A DNA stretch of 53,369 bases from Sinomicrobium sp. (GTDB lineage: Bacteria; Bacteroidota; Bacteroidia; Flavobacteriales; Flavobacteriaceae), in the NCBI GenBank assembly GCA_029266035.1, contig JAJUFH010000022.1, positions 1-53,369 of the forward strand. The letters run 5' to 3'. The position numbers and the translations under genes were made by a program. Under the pieces are notes generated by a model that was given only the letters and a program-made list of their open reading frames with translations, had not been told where the DNA came from and searched no databases. Shown here one piece after another: positions 1-7,629 of this stretch. Every line of letters starts with the position of its first letter. Position 1 is the first letter of the stretch.

Positions 1-1
1 A

Positions 2-358
2 GCAGATTGCGGTAATGCCCCAAGGAAGGAATTTCTAAAACAGTTTCACATTGCTTTAGCCAATAGCGATAGCAACTTTGTAATAGAAACCATCACAGAC
101 AATATCCATTGGGAAATTGTTGGGAACCATACAATTACCAAGAAGGAGGAATTTGAAAAAAGAATATTGGATAGCCCGTTGTGTTATGTGAATGAACTTG
201 TCATATATGCCTTTATAACCCATGTAAACGAAGCTTCTGCAAACGGAACTGTGGTTACATCAGATGATTTAAAATTTGCATTTTGTAATGTGTATAAGTT
301 TAAAGGCTTTAAGGGGACACTCCTAAAATCTATGCAGACATATCTTATTGCGTTTTGA
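2..358 (+). CDS. NTF2/SnoaL-like protein, 5' end cut by window edge
   Basis: An open frame runs from the window edge to a TGA stop with no in-frame ATG near the edge, so the N-terminus lies outside. The visible 118 residues contain the pattern of a nuclear-transport-factor-2-like fold: an amphipathic helix (KEFLKQFHIALANSD), a short strand with DNIHWEIVG, then helix EFEKRIL and C-terminal strands. The DNIHWEIVG segment is typical of SnoaL-like small proteins, which are mostly uncharacterised or bind small hydrophobic ligands. It stands alone and is followed by a palindromic element, as are most genes in this island. The family call rests on pattern recognition only; the specific function is unknown. 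Confidence 0.6.
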   Translation, partial: ADCGNAPRKEFLKQFHIALANSDSNFVIETITDNIHWEIVGNHTITKKEEFEKRILDSPLCYVNELVIYAFITHVNEASANGTVVTSDDLKFAFCNVYKFKGFKGTLLKSMQTYLIAF

Positions 359-379
359 AAAAAGCCAGTTGCCAACATT

Positions 380-488
380 GTATAAGCGTAATGCGGGCTG
401 TATGGCTAAAATTGAGTATTTTTGCGCCTAAGAAACTTTATGGTGGGCGGACAGTAAATTGCTCCGAAATCCCGCACTACGCTTATAC
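380..488. repeat. Palindromic element 1 (cassette boundary-like)
   Basis: Arms at 380-397 and 471-488 (GTATAAGCGTAATGCGGG and its near-perfect complement, one mismatch in 18) enclose about 73 nt. The stretch 359-683 holds no gene: it consists of this element, then the 132-bp repeat, then about 55 nt with nothing recognisable. The inner GCTCCGAAATCCC motif recurs in the element at 4357-4487. Confidence 0.75.
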
Positions 489-493
489 TTGAA

Positions 494-625
494 CGTTGAG
501 AGGAAATCCCTCCGGGCTTCCCTCTCAACGGATCAGGCGCTTGCCGGAGTACAGCCCTTCGGGACTGTCCTCTAACACGCGCTTGGAGCAATGCTCCAGC
601 ACGTGCGCCAAGCGCCTGATCCGTT
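494..625 (+). repeat. 132-bp inverted repeat, left copy
   Basis: Every base matches the reverse complement of 7630-7761 by direct comparison. It has two parts: a hairpin at 494-530 (CGTTGAGAGG pairing with CCTCTCAACG) and a block at about 529-625 whose ends AACGGATCAGGCGCTTG and CAAGCGCCTGATCCGTT are themselves complementary. It abuts palindromic element 1, as the right copy abuts element 4, so the two composites are mirror images around 7 kb of genes. Confidence 0.9.
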
Positions 626-683
626 GGCGGTAATGGTAAAACGACCGTGCTAAATTCAAATTTTCGGCTGACAAAGAACAGAT

Positions 684-1058
684 TTACGAACAGTCCTTAC
701 AAATTCCCGTAAGAACACAATTTATATTTTCTACATTGTAACCATTCGGCACGGAAAAATGAACAGCTTCGGGAAGACATTCAATCGTTTCACATTTGGT
801 ACAGCGAAAATGAAAATGATTAACAGGCATTGCTTTTTCATCACATTTGATACATACGGCAAAATATTGTTTTCCGTCTTCGGCTACAATTTTGTGTACC
901 ATTCCGTCTTCACAAAAACGGTTTAAAACTCTGTAAATAGTAGCTCTGTCAATTTCTAAATCTAATTTTTGTTCGATAGCATCACGGCTCATCGCTTTTC
1001 CTGTATTCACCAATAAATCTAAAACAGCTTCTTTTGACGGTGTATTTCTACGTTTCAT
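684..1058 (-). CDS. Fur-family transcriptional regulator
   Basis: A 124-residue Fur/Zur/PerR-type repressor. The N-terminal winged helix contains ATIYRVLNRF near residues 39-48, the usual recognition helix of Fur proteins. The C-terminal half has the HFHFRC metal-binding signature (about 81-86) and two CxxC pairs (C86/C89 and C120/C123) that form the structural zinc site. Full length for a short Fur member. It is divergent from the thioredoxin-reductase-like gene at 1164, with two inverted repeats between them, so autoregulation and control of the reductase are likely. Which metal or peroxide signal it senses cannot be told; the CxxC set is shared by Zur, PerR and Fur. Confidence 0.88.
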   Translation of the reverse strand: MKRRNTPSKEAVLDLLVNTGKAMSRDAIEQKLDLEIDRATIYRVLNRFCEDGMVHKIVAEDGKQYFAVCIKCDEKAMPVNHFHFRCTKCETIECLPEAVHFSVPNGYNVENINCVLTGICKDCS

Positions 1059-1080
1059 CTCTACTCTTTTTCTTTTGCAA

Positions 1081-1130
1081 ATTTAATGCAAATTATTCGC
1101 ATTAAATTATTGCGACATTGTCGCAATAAT
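1081..1130. promoter_or_regulatory. Two inverted repeats between fur-like and reductase genes
   Basis: Repeat A has perfect 9-bp arms ATTTAATGC (1081-1089) and GCATTAAAT (1099-1107). Repeat B has perfect 12-bp arms ATTATTGCGACA (1106-1117) and TGTCGCAATAAT (1119-1130) around one base. They sit in the divergent promoter region, the expected place for a Fur-family operator; that they bind this Fur protein is inference. Confidence 0.6.
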
Positions 1131-1149
1131 AAAAATCTTCTTATCTTTG
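1118..1149 (+). promoter_or_regulatory. Bacteroidota-type promoter for the reductase gene
   Basis: TTG at 1118-1120 and TATCTTTG at 1142-1149 match the -33/-7 promoter of Bacteroidota, with a 21-nt spacer, slightly longer than the usual 19. The TTG lies inside inverted repeat B, so binding there would block RNA polymerase. Confidence 0.5.
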
Positions 1150-1163
1150 CCCAAAAATAGATA

Positions 1164-2165
1164 ATGACAAGACGAGAAATCATAAAACAAGGCGGACTTG
1201 CCTTAACCGCATTGGCATTGCCTTCTCCATTAACAGCATTTACAAAATTCAATCGTATGACAGACAATAAAAATTTTGACGTAATCATCATTGGTGGAAG
1301 TTACGCAGGACTTTCATCAGCAATGGCATTGGGACGAGCATTGCGAAATGTTTTAATCATTGACAGCGGTTTGCCTTGCAACCGACAAACACCACATTCG
1401 CACAACTTCATTACGCAAGACGGAGTAAAACCAAGTGAGATAGCAGAAAAAGCCAAAACACAAGTTTTGAAATATGAAACCGTAAAATTTCACAATGACC
1501 TTGCTGTTAGCGGAAAGAAAACCGAAAACGGTTTTAGTATCACAACAAAAACAGGCGAAGAATTTACAGCTAAAAAACTCGTTTTTGCAACAGGCGTAAA
1601 AGACACAATGCCCAACATCAAAGGTTTTTCTGAATGTTGGGGTATTTCGGTAATTCATTGTCCGTATTGTCACGGTTACGAAGTGAAAAATGAAAAAACA
1701 GGAATTTTAGCCAACGGAAACTTTGCCTATCACTATGCACAGTTAGTCAGAAACCTTACAAAAGACCTGACCATTTTTACCAATGGAAAAGCCGAATTTA
1801 CACCCGAACAAAAAGGCAAATTTGCCAAACACAATATTCCAATAATCGAAAAAGAAATTGCTTATCTCAATCACAAAAACGGCAATATTCAACAAATCGT
1901 TTTCAAAGACAATTCAACTTTTGACCTTAAAGCAATCTATTCACGACCTGCATCTGAACAGCATTGCAAAATTCCCGAAACGTTGGGTTGTGAGCTTACA
2001 GAACAAGGACACATAAAAGTAGATATGTTCCAAAAAACAACTGTAAATGGTATTTTTGCTTGTGGCGACAACGCAAGTCTAATGCGTTCGGTAGCTTATG
2101 CTGTATCCACAGGAAACGTTGCAGGTTCGATGACAAACAACGCACTTACAGAAGAAGAATTTTAA
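1164..2165 (+). CDS. Thioredoxin-reductase-like NAD(P)/FAD-dependent oxidoreductase
   Basis: The FAD-binding Rossmann motif IIIGGSYAGL lies near residue 41, an ATG-type motif FATGVKD near 141, a redox pair CPYC at C166/C169, and the C-terminal FAD contact GIFACGDNA near residue 295. The domain order is that of thioredoxin-reductase-like flavoproteins, but CPYCHG replaces the CATC of classical TrxB, so a thioredoxin substrate is not certain. From the first ATG there is a leader with RR followed by a hydrophobic run (TRREIIKQGGLALTALAL), resembling a Tat signal; a second Met at 1257 begins the canonical protein. Divergent from the Fur-family gene and probably controlled by it, which suggests redox or metal stress. 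Confidence 0.85.
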   Translation: MTRREIIKQGGLALTALALPSPLTAFTKFNRMTDNKNFDVIIIGGSYAGLSSAMALGRALRNVLIIDSGLPCNRQTPHSHNFITQDGVKPSEIAEKAKTQVLKYETVKFHNDLAVSGKKTENGFSITTKTGEEFTAKKLVFATGVKDTMPNIKGFSECWGISVIHCPYCHGYEVKNEKTGILANGNFAYHYAQLVRNLTKDLTIFTNGKAEFTPEQKGKFAKHNIPIIEKEIAYLNHKNGNIQQIVFKDNSTFDLKAIYSRPASEQHCKIPETLGCELTEQGHIKVDMFQKTTVNGIFACGDNASLMRSVAYAVSTGNVAGSMTNNALTEEEF

Positions 2166-2182
2166 CGGAAGAATACCACATC

Positions 2183-2317
2183 CCGCCAACAAGGGTTTTG
2201 TGAAATGGCGGGGTAACGGCTTCGATTGAAACTTTTTTGCTAATTTTGAAGTCGGTGCTTCGATTAAAAATTAGTGCTAATAATCCGCCACTTCACAAAG
2301 CCCTGATCCGTTAGTGG
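2183..2317. repeat. Palindromic element 2 (cassette boundary-like)
   Basis: Arms 2192-2211 and 2285-2304 (18 of 20 complementary) enclose an AT-rich middle. Ends are CCGCCAAC (2183-2190) and GTTAGTGG (2310-2317). The right end CCTGATCCGTTAGTGGTAATGG closely matches the end of the 132-bp repeat at 613-634. In the rest of the 2166-2542 gap there is only a possible -7 box TACTTTTG at 2507-2514 for the next gene. Confidence 0.7.
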
Positions 2318-2542
2318 TAATGGCAGGACAACACCCAATCGACAGGCAGACACTCAACCAAACAACACGAGAAAAAATAAAAAAACGCTGCGCAGTAAAA
2401 ATTTTGAAAGACAAAAGACCCAACCCACCACCACCCATTTTTCAAACTGAGCCGTACAAGAAAGAATTTTGAGCCATACAAGAAAATTTGCCCGACAATT
2501 GTTGCATACTTTTGCATCAGAATAATTTTAAATAAGTCAACT

Positions 2543-3442
2543 ATGGTTATTATCATGACGGGGGCTACTTCAGGCATTGGCGCAGAAGCCTTAAAACACT
2601 TTGTGAAATTACCTGACGCAAAAGTTTATGTGGGTGCACGTGGAAGCGGACGTATTGTGCCTGAGGGAACAGACGTTCTTCCGCTCGATCTTTCTTCTTT
2701 AAAAAGTGTTCGTTCTTTTGCAGACAACATAAAACGGCGACTGGGAAGCACCAAAATTGATGTATTGATTCTGAATGCAGCTATTCGGGCAACGGATAAT
2801 ACACAACGTAGCGAAGAGGGGTTTCAGTTGACATTTGCTACGAATCACCTTGCACATTATTTGTTAGCAAGATTGTTATGGCCGATTATGGCAAAGGGCG
2901 GGCGAATCGTCATCACGACAAGCGACACGCACGACCCTGCAATTGTTCCGTTTGGACCGAAGTCCTTGGACCCGCAGGAGTTGGCGTATCCCAATGAAAA
3001 CAGTCCGAAAGGTATGCGGTATTATGCCGCAACAAAACTCTGCAATCTTCTTACTGCACGTTCACTCTCAGCTATAAGTTCAAAAGACAAAAGAGATATC
3101 CTGGTGATTGCATTTAACCCCGGGTTAACAGGTGGTACTTCTTTAATGGGTAAGCAATCGGCATTTATGAAAGGATTGACCACAGTTTTCATACGCCCCT
3201 TATTATCTGTAGTCAGTATATTTATACCTTTCTTATTTGTAGGTAGGCCGGAACGTGCGGGCGAAACCCTGGCAGCACTTGTATTGGGTAAGGTTGTGCC
3301 GCCAACAGATAAAATGTACGCATCATTGGTAAGAGGGAAACTTACTTTTCCCGATCCTTCTCAACTTGCCCAAAACAATGATGTAATGGATTTATTATGG
3401 AAAGAGAGTGCTGCAATGGTAAACTTGCCGGAACAGGAGTAA
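2543..3442 (+). CDS. Short-chain dehydrogenase/reductase
   Basis: A 299-residue classical-to-extended SDR. The NAD(P)-binding TGATSGIG motif begins at residue 6, ILNAA (NNAG equivalent) is near residue 75, a catalytic Ser region ITTSD near 125, and the YxxxK pair YAATK near 160. The C-terminal extension resembles the retinol-dehydrogenase/protochlorophyllide-oxidoreductase-like group. Substrate unknown. The AraC gene starts 14 nt after its stop, so the two form a pair; the regulator probably controls the reductase. Confidence 0.85.
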   Translation: MVIIMTGATSGIGAEALKHFVKLPDAKVYVGARGSGRIVPEGTDVLPLDLSSLKSVRSFADNIKRRLGSTKIDVLILNAAIRATDNTQRSEEGFQLTFATNHLAHYLLARLLWPIMAKGGRIVITTSDTHDPAIVPFGPKSLDPQELAYPNENSPKGMRYYAATKLCNLLTARSLSAISSKDKRDILVIAFNPGLTGGTSLMGKQSAFMKGLTTVFIRPLLSVVSIFIPFLFVGRPERAGETLAALVLGKVVPPTDKMYASLVRGKLTFPDPSQLAQNNDVMDLLWKESAAMVNLPEQE

Positions 3443-3456
3443 ATAATGGAATTATT

Positions 3457-4275
3457 ATGGAAAATCATTCAAAAAAGATACCATACGACGCATTTGTTTT
3501 TACTATCGGTGCCGAAAAGAAAAAGGAATCAGACCGTTTTCTCTCAGAAAGCGTTTTGGCGATGCAAATATCGGGGCAACTAACCCTTGAGACGAATATC
3601 GAAAAAATGGTTATAAAATCGGGTGATATCTTATTAGTGCGTAAACACCAATTTGTAAAAGTTACGAAAACCCCGATAGACAAAGAAAGCCAAAAAGCCA
3701 TCCTTTTAACACTTAATGAGGATATTTTAAGAAATTTTGCCTTTGAAAATCAGATGGACACTGCCGAAAAGTACCACGGACAATCCAATATACTTATTCC
3801 TGAAAATGATTTTTTGAAGGGTTTCTTCAATTCCTTAATTCCATATACACAAAACCTTAAAAATGTCTACACGCAATTAAGCACGACAAAAGTGAAAGAA
3901 GCCGTTCAGCTTTTATTGCTTATAAAACCGGAGCTTAAAAATTTCCTTTTCGACTTTTCAGAACCGCATAAGATTGATTTGGAAAAATTTATGTTGTCAA
4001 ATTACAAATTCAACGTACCGATTGAGAGTTTCGCAAAATTAACAAGTAGGAGTCTTGCCGGTTTTAAGCGTGATTTTCAAAAAATTTTCGGTGTTCCTCC
4101 TCGACAATGGTTGCAAATGAAACGATTGGAAGAAGCATACTATCAAATTGAAAAACACAATAAAAAGCCATCTTCCCTATATTTAGAACTGGGATTTGAA
4201 AGTCTGTCTCATTTTTCCTATGCATTTAAAAAGCAATTTGGCTATGCACCGACAGAACTTACAAAGAGGAGATAA
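3457..4275 (+). CDS. AraC-family transcriptional regulator
   Basis: Start set at ATG 3457 (MENHSKKIPYDAF); an upstream in-frame Met lies inside the SDR gene. About 272 residues: an N-terminal cupin-like sensor domain followed by a degenerate first and a clear second HTH (ELGFESLSHFSYAFKKQFGYAPTEL, near the C-terminus), the AraC signature. The pattern matches ExsA/helix-turn-helix regulators common in Bacteroidota. Co-directional with the SDR gene. Confidence 0.85.
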   Translation: MENHSKKIPYDAFVFTIGAEKKKESDRFLSESVLAMQISGQLTLETNIEKMVIKSGDILLVRKHQFVKVTKTPIDKESQKAILLTLNEDILRNFAFENQMDTAEKYHGQSNILIPENDFLKGFFNSLIPYTQNLKNVYTQLSTTKVKEAVQLLLLIKPELKNFLFDFSEPHKIDLEKFMLSNYKFNVPIESFAKLTSRSLAGFKRDFQKIFGVPPRQWLQMKRLEEAYYQIEKHNKKPSSLYLELGFESLSHFSYAFKKQFGYAPTELTKRR

Positions 4276-4356
4276 AAATTTTTACTATCCATCTTTTTTA
4301 TTTTTTCAACAGACACACTATTAGATACGGCAGACAAAGGACGACAAAGGCCACTT

Positions 4357-4487
4357 GCCACTAACACGCGGTCATAAAACATTGGGTTTTAAGTGGTATG
4401 CCAAGCGCATCGCTCGCTGGCAAGGTTTTTATCGGTTGATAGGTTCGCAGCTCCGAAATCCCCAACGTTTCATACCGCCAGCCGTTA
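4357..4487. repeat. Palindromic element 3 (cassette boundary-like)
   Basis: Left arm GCGGTCATAAAACATTGGG (4368-4386) pairs with CCCAACGTTTCATACCGC (4461-4478), with one base bulged and two mismatches. Left end GCCACTAAC is the complement of GTTAGTGGC. The inner GCTCCGAAATCCC is shared with element 1. In the remaining gene-free stretch 4488-4724 nothing is recognisable. Confidence 0.6.
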
Positions 4488-4724
4488 CTTGCAATCCTGT
4501 GAACCGACAGTGCAACCATTGACGAGAGTAAAATTAGACATTGAATGACTGTCCCCGTGACAACTTTCAATTTGACATCGAGACAAAATTTAAACTTTGG
4601 CACTTCTATTTTACGACTGTTTCGGGACAAAGTAATTCATTGTATTACGGACTTTATGAACTGCAGGACGACAATTCAAAAGATTACAGCTAACAACCCA
4701 ACATTTTTTCGTTCCTTTGCATAA

Positions 4725-4738
4725 ATACTAAGCAGTAT
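4725..4738. promoter_or_regulatory. TetR operator candidate 1
   Basis: ATACT (4725-4729) and AGTAT (4734-4738) form an inverted repeat just before the tetR-like start codon. The same half-sites recur at 5353-5366 and 6329-6346 ahead of the next two transcription units, which argues for a shared operator. Confidence 0.65.
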
Positions 4739-4743
4739 CTTTT

Positions 4744-5334
4744 ATGAAAAAGGCGGAAGCAACACGGTTGATGATTTTACAGAAGGCGTTTGAACTGATT
4801 TACGTTAAGGGTTACCAAACGACAAGCATTGACGATATCATCGCCACAACAAAAGTTACCAAAGGGGCTTTTTACTACCATTTCAAAACTAAAGATGAAA
4901 TGGGACTTTCCATCATAAACGAAATCCTAAAACCGATACTTGCAAGCAGTTTTATTGAGCCGCTACAAAACGAAAAAAATCCGCTGGAAGCCATTTACAA
5001 CCTAATGGACAACCTTTTAATGAAAAATGAATTTTTAAAAGTTGAGTATGGTTGTCCCGCTTCCAATTTCACGCAAGAAATGACCCCTTGGAATTTGGAA
5101 TTTAACAAGGCTCTGAATGAATTGACCCAAGAATGGACAAATGCAATAACCGCTACCATCGAAAGAGGCAAGAAAAGCGACACGATCCGTAAGGACGTAA
5201 ATGCCAAACAGGTAACCATCTTCGTCATGTCGGGCTATTGGGGTATTCGGAATTTGGGAAAATTAGAGAACAGCAAGAAAGTTTATGTTTCTTATTTAAA
5301 GCAACTTAAAATCTATTTAGATAGTTTGAAATAA
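4744..5334 (+). CDS. TetR/AcrR-family transcriptional repressor
   Basis: A 196-residue TetR protein. The N-terminal HTH spans residues 1-50 with the typical TTSIDDIIATTKVTKGAFYYHFKTKDEM stretch broken here as TTSIDDII / VTKGAFYYHFKTK. The C-terminal ligand domain resembles the TetR_C group with a conserved GCPASNF motif. It heads the genes up to 7607; matching operators lie before it, before the aminopeptidase gene and before the membrane-protein operon, so it is likely autoregulated and controls both neighbours. Ligand unknown. Confidence 0.9.
   Translation: MKKAEATRLMILQKAFELIYVKGYQTTSIDDIIATTKVTKGAFYYHFKTKDEMGLSIINEILKPILASSFIEPLQNEKNPLEAIYNLMDNLLMKNEFLKVEYGCPASNFTQEMTPWNLEFNKALNELTQEWTNAITATIERGKKSDTIRKDVNAKQVTIFVMSGYWGIRNLGKLENSKKVYVSYLKQLKIYLDSLK
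5288..5332 (+). repeat. 45-bp direct repeat, copy 1 (end of tetR gene)
   Basis: This stretch, coding for the last residues of the TetR protein and its stop, recurs at 6263-6307 with one mismatch. In both places an operator palindrome follows within about 22 bases. Confidence 0.85.
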
Positions 5335-5352
5335 TTTTTATCGATCAGAAAC

Positions 5353-5366
5353 ATACTAAATAGTAT
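5353..5366. promoter_or_regulatory. TetR operator candidate 2
   Basis: ATACTAAATAGTAT has perfect ATACTA/TAGTAT arms around AA. It lies about 45 nt upstream of the aminopeptidase start and shares its half-sites with the two other candidate operators. Confidence 0.7.
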
Positions 5367-5410
5367 TTTTTGTGTTTTTGGCAATTACTAATAAAACAAT
5401 TGAAATAAAA

Positions 5411-6175
5411 ATGTCCATAACAAAACACGAAGAATTAATCGGAATGCAAAAAGTAAGCGAAGCAGTTGCTTACACGCTTAAAGAAATGCGGAACTATGCA
5501 AGACCCGGTATCACTACAAAGCAATTAGACGACTTCGGTGCGAAAATACTTTCGGATTTCGGTGCAAAATCCGCACCTTATTTGACTTATGGTTTTCCAG
5601 GTTGGACTTGTATAAGTGTAAACAATGAGTTTTGCCATGGCATTCCGTCTGAGAAGAGAACTTTAAAAGAGGGCGATTTGGTTAACATTGACGTTTCGGC
5701 TGAACTTGACGGCTTTTGGTCGGACAATGGTGGTTCATTTGTACTTGGAGAAGACATCTTCAAACATCAAAAATTAGTGGATGCATCCAAAGAAATTTTA
5801 CACAAAGCCATTAACAGCGTTAAAGGAGGAATGAAAATTTCTGAAGTTGGGCACATCGTGGAAACCGAAGCCAAAAAAAGAGGATTCAGGGTCGTTAAAA
5901 ATTTGGGTGGTCACGGTATCGGAAGGAGTTTACACGAACAGCCCGATGAAATAATGAACTATAAAAACCGCTTTGACCAAAGACGGTTTAGAAAAAATTC
6001 AGTGGTTGCCATAGAAACTTTTATTACCACAACTTCTACGTATGCAACAGAGTTAAATGATGGTTGGACAATGGTTGGCAACAAAGGTGGTTTTATGGCG
6101 CAACACGAACATACCATCGTCGTTACAGACGGTAAACCGATGATTCTAACTGAAATGAATGGAATTTGGAATTAA
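5411..6175 (+). CDS. map: Type I methionine aminopeptidase
   Basis: Removes N-terminal Met from nascent proteins, using two metal ions. The 254-residue protein (start ATG 5411; the longer frame runs into the operator) has all expected residues: His in CHGIP, Asp in NIDV and in FWSDNGG, His in GHGIG, Glu in IETF and Glu in EHTIVV. It lacks the N-terminal zinc-finger extension. Most Bacteroidota carry a housekeeping copy near ribosomal genes, so this copy in an accessory island, behind a TetR-type operator and flanked by a 45-bp direct repeat, looks acquired. It may be a resistant or specialised variant; that is inference. Confidence 0.88.
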   Translation: MSITKHEELIGMQKVSEAVAYTLKEMRNYARPGITTKQLDDFGAKILSDFGAKSAPYLTYGFPGWTCISVNNEFCHGIPSEKRTLKEGDLVNIDVSAELDGFWSDNGGSFVLGEDIFKHQKLVDASKEILHKAINSVKGGMKISEVGHIVETEAKKRGFRVVKNLGGHGIGRSLHEQPDEIMNYKNRFDQRRFRKNSVVAIETFITTTSTYATELNDGWTMVGNKGGFMAQHEHTIVVTDGKPMILTEMNGIWN

Positions 6176-6262
6176 TACACATACCCCATAATTCAAAAAA
6201 ACGCTACCAGTTATTCTGACGATTGCGTTTATAGTTGAACTTTTGCTCGTTCTTCTGTTTAC

Positions 6263-6307
6263 TTTCTTATTTAAAGCAACTTAAAATCTATTTAGACAGT
6301 TTGAAAT
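6263..6307 (+). repeat. 45-bp direct repeat, copy 2
   Basis: Second copy of 5288-5332 (one mismatch), here non-coding and upstream of the membrane-protein operon. It looks like the original 3' end of the tetR gene, left behind when the aminopeptidase segment was inserted or duplicated. Confidence 0.85.
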
Positions 6308-6328
6308 CATTTTTTTTTCTTCAAAAAA

Positions 6329-6346
6329 CATACTAATTAGTATGTT
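6329..6346. promoter_or_regulatory. TetR operator candidate 3
   Basis: ACATACTAATTAGTATGT is a perfect 18-bp palindrome, directly followed by a -7-like TATCTTTG (6352-6359). It is the best-matched of the three related sites and sits where a repressor would block the promoter of the genes at 6384-7607. Confidence 0.75.
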
Positions 6347-6383
6347 TTTTTTATCTTTGTATTCAAACATAAAAACAAGAAAT

Positions 6384-6821
6384 ATGCATACACATCATCA
6401 CACCATTCCGGAATTTACAATCATCAATGCAATAGCTGCGGTGCTGATTGGTTTCGTATTTATCATCATCATGTCGTTTGTAAAAGAACCATCCCGACAA
6501 AAGATCAACGCCATCATCATTGCCGGTGCAGGCGGAGTTTACTGGAGCGGTGGATTAGGCATCTGGGAATATGTATTTGGTGCCGCCATGCTATTTATTG
6601 CTTTCAAAGCCCTCAAGCACTACTATTTCATAGGTATTGGTTGGCTGATGCATACAGGCTGGGACATTATGCATCATCTATACGGTGATCCCATCATTCA
6701 CTTTGCACCATTGTCGTCTGCCGGATGTGCCGTGTGCGACGCAGTTTTAGCCATTTGGTTTTTCTTTGGTGCACCTACCATTTGGGGCGTATTCAGAAAA
6801 CAAAAAACAATTACGGCATAA
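6384..6821 (+). CDS. DUF6010-like membrane protein
   Basis: Start set at ATG 6384 (MHTHHHTIPEF); the upstream Met lies within the operator region. About 145 residues with four hydrophobic segments, a GGVYWSGGLGIWEY motif and conserved histidines in GWLMHTGWDIMHHLYG, a pattern I associate with DUF6010. The function of the family is not known. It is the first gene of a three-gene membrane operon; the next gene starts 1 nt after its stop. Confidence 0.7.
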   Translation: MHTHHHTIPEFTIINAIAAVLIGFVFIIIMSFVKEPSRQKINAIIIAGAGGVYWSGGLGIWEYVFGAAMLFIAFKALKHYYFIGIGWLMHTGWDIMHHLYGDPIIHFAPLSSAGCAVCDAVLAIWFFFGAPTIWGVFRKQKTITA

Positions 6822-6822
6822 A

Positions 6823-7287
6823 ATGTATTCAACTTTATTAGTCTTTCACTCTTTAATTCGCTGGCTTGTTCTTGCCTTTTTGCTGTATTCTATTTACAGA
6901 GCATTTGTTGGTTACATCCATAACAAAACTTTTTCCAAAACGGACAATGCTTTTCGCCACTGGACCGCAACCATTGCCCATATTCAGTTAATGATTGGCA
7001 TCATCCTTTACACGCAAAGCCCGATTGTAAATTACTTTTGGAGAAAAACCGAAACCGGTTTACAGAATTTGGACTTAACTTTCTATGGCATAATACACAT
7101 TTTCTTAATGCTGACCGCCATTGTAGTATTGACAATCGGTTCTGCATTGGCAAAACGACAACCAACAGACAAAGAAAAATTTAAGACCACGTTCGTTTGG
7201 TTTTCTATTGCATTGATCATCATTTTCATTGCCATTCCTTGGTCATTTTCACCATTGTCGAGCAGACCTAATTTCAGAACATTTTAA
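6823..7287 (+). CDS. Small integral membrane protein, cytochrome b-like
   Basis: Start at ATG 6823, immediately after the previous stop (TAAAATG), so probably coupled. The 154-residue protein has four predicted membrane helices with His residues near helix ends (FHSLIRW, RHWTATIAHIQ, IIHIF), an arrangement reminiscent of haem-binding or CopD-like small membrane proteins of Bacteroidota. No definite family; haem binding is a guess. Confidence 0.65.
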   Translation: MYSTLLVFHSLIRWLVLAFLLYSIYRAFVGYIHNKTFSKTDNAFRHWTATIAHIQLMIGIILYTQSPIVNYFWRKTETGLQNLDLTFYGIIHIFLMLTAIVVLTIGSALAKRQPTDKEKFKTTFVWFSIALIIIFIAIPWSFSPLSSRPNFRTF

Positions 7288-7289
7288 TT

Positions 7290-7607
7290 ATGAAAAAGTA
7301 TTTCACAACAACAGTCGGACGTTTACGATTATTAGCTTTCTTAGAGGGCATTTCGTTACTTGTTTTAGTTTTTATAGCCGTTCCCTTAAAGCATTATTTC
7401 GGCTACCAAACGCTGTCAAAAAATCTTGGACCAATTCACGGCGCATTGTTTTTGTTATTTGTGTTTAACGCTTTGCGTGTTGGTGTAGAACAACGATGGA
7501 AATTCAAAGAAACAACTTGGAAAGTTCTTCTTGCCTGTTTTATCCCATTCGGCACATTATCTATTGACTACAAAATTCTTCGCAAAATACCCACAGATGA
7601 ATTTTAA
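7290..7607 (+). CDS. DUF3817 membrane protein
   Basis: A 105-residue protein with three hydrophobic segments and the LAFLEGISLLVL...GPIHGALF pattern that marks DUF3817 proteins (YngC/YvaD-like). It starts 2 nt after the preceding stop and closes the TetR-linked operon. The family has no established biochemical role. Confidence 0.78.
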   Translation: MKKYFTTTVGRLRLLAFLEGISLLVLVFIAVPLKHYFGYQTLSKNLGPIHGALFLLFVFNALRVGVEQRWKFKETTWKVLLACFIPFGTLSIDYKILRKIPTDEF

Positions 7608-7629
7608 CCGACAGAAAAGGGCAGCAGGT

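Noticed and set aside
406-591. Minus-strand frame across the left 132-bp repeat
   Set aside because: It runs through the repeat and palindrome and has no recognisable protein pattern.
4361-4630. Open frame on the minus strand before the tetR gene
   Set aside because: It overlaps a palindromic element and shows no protein-like pattern.
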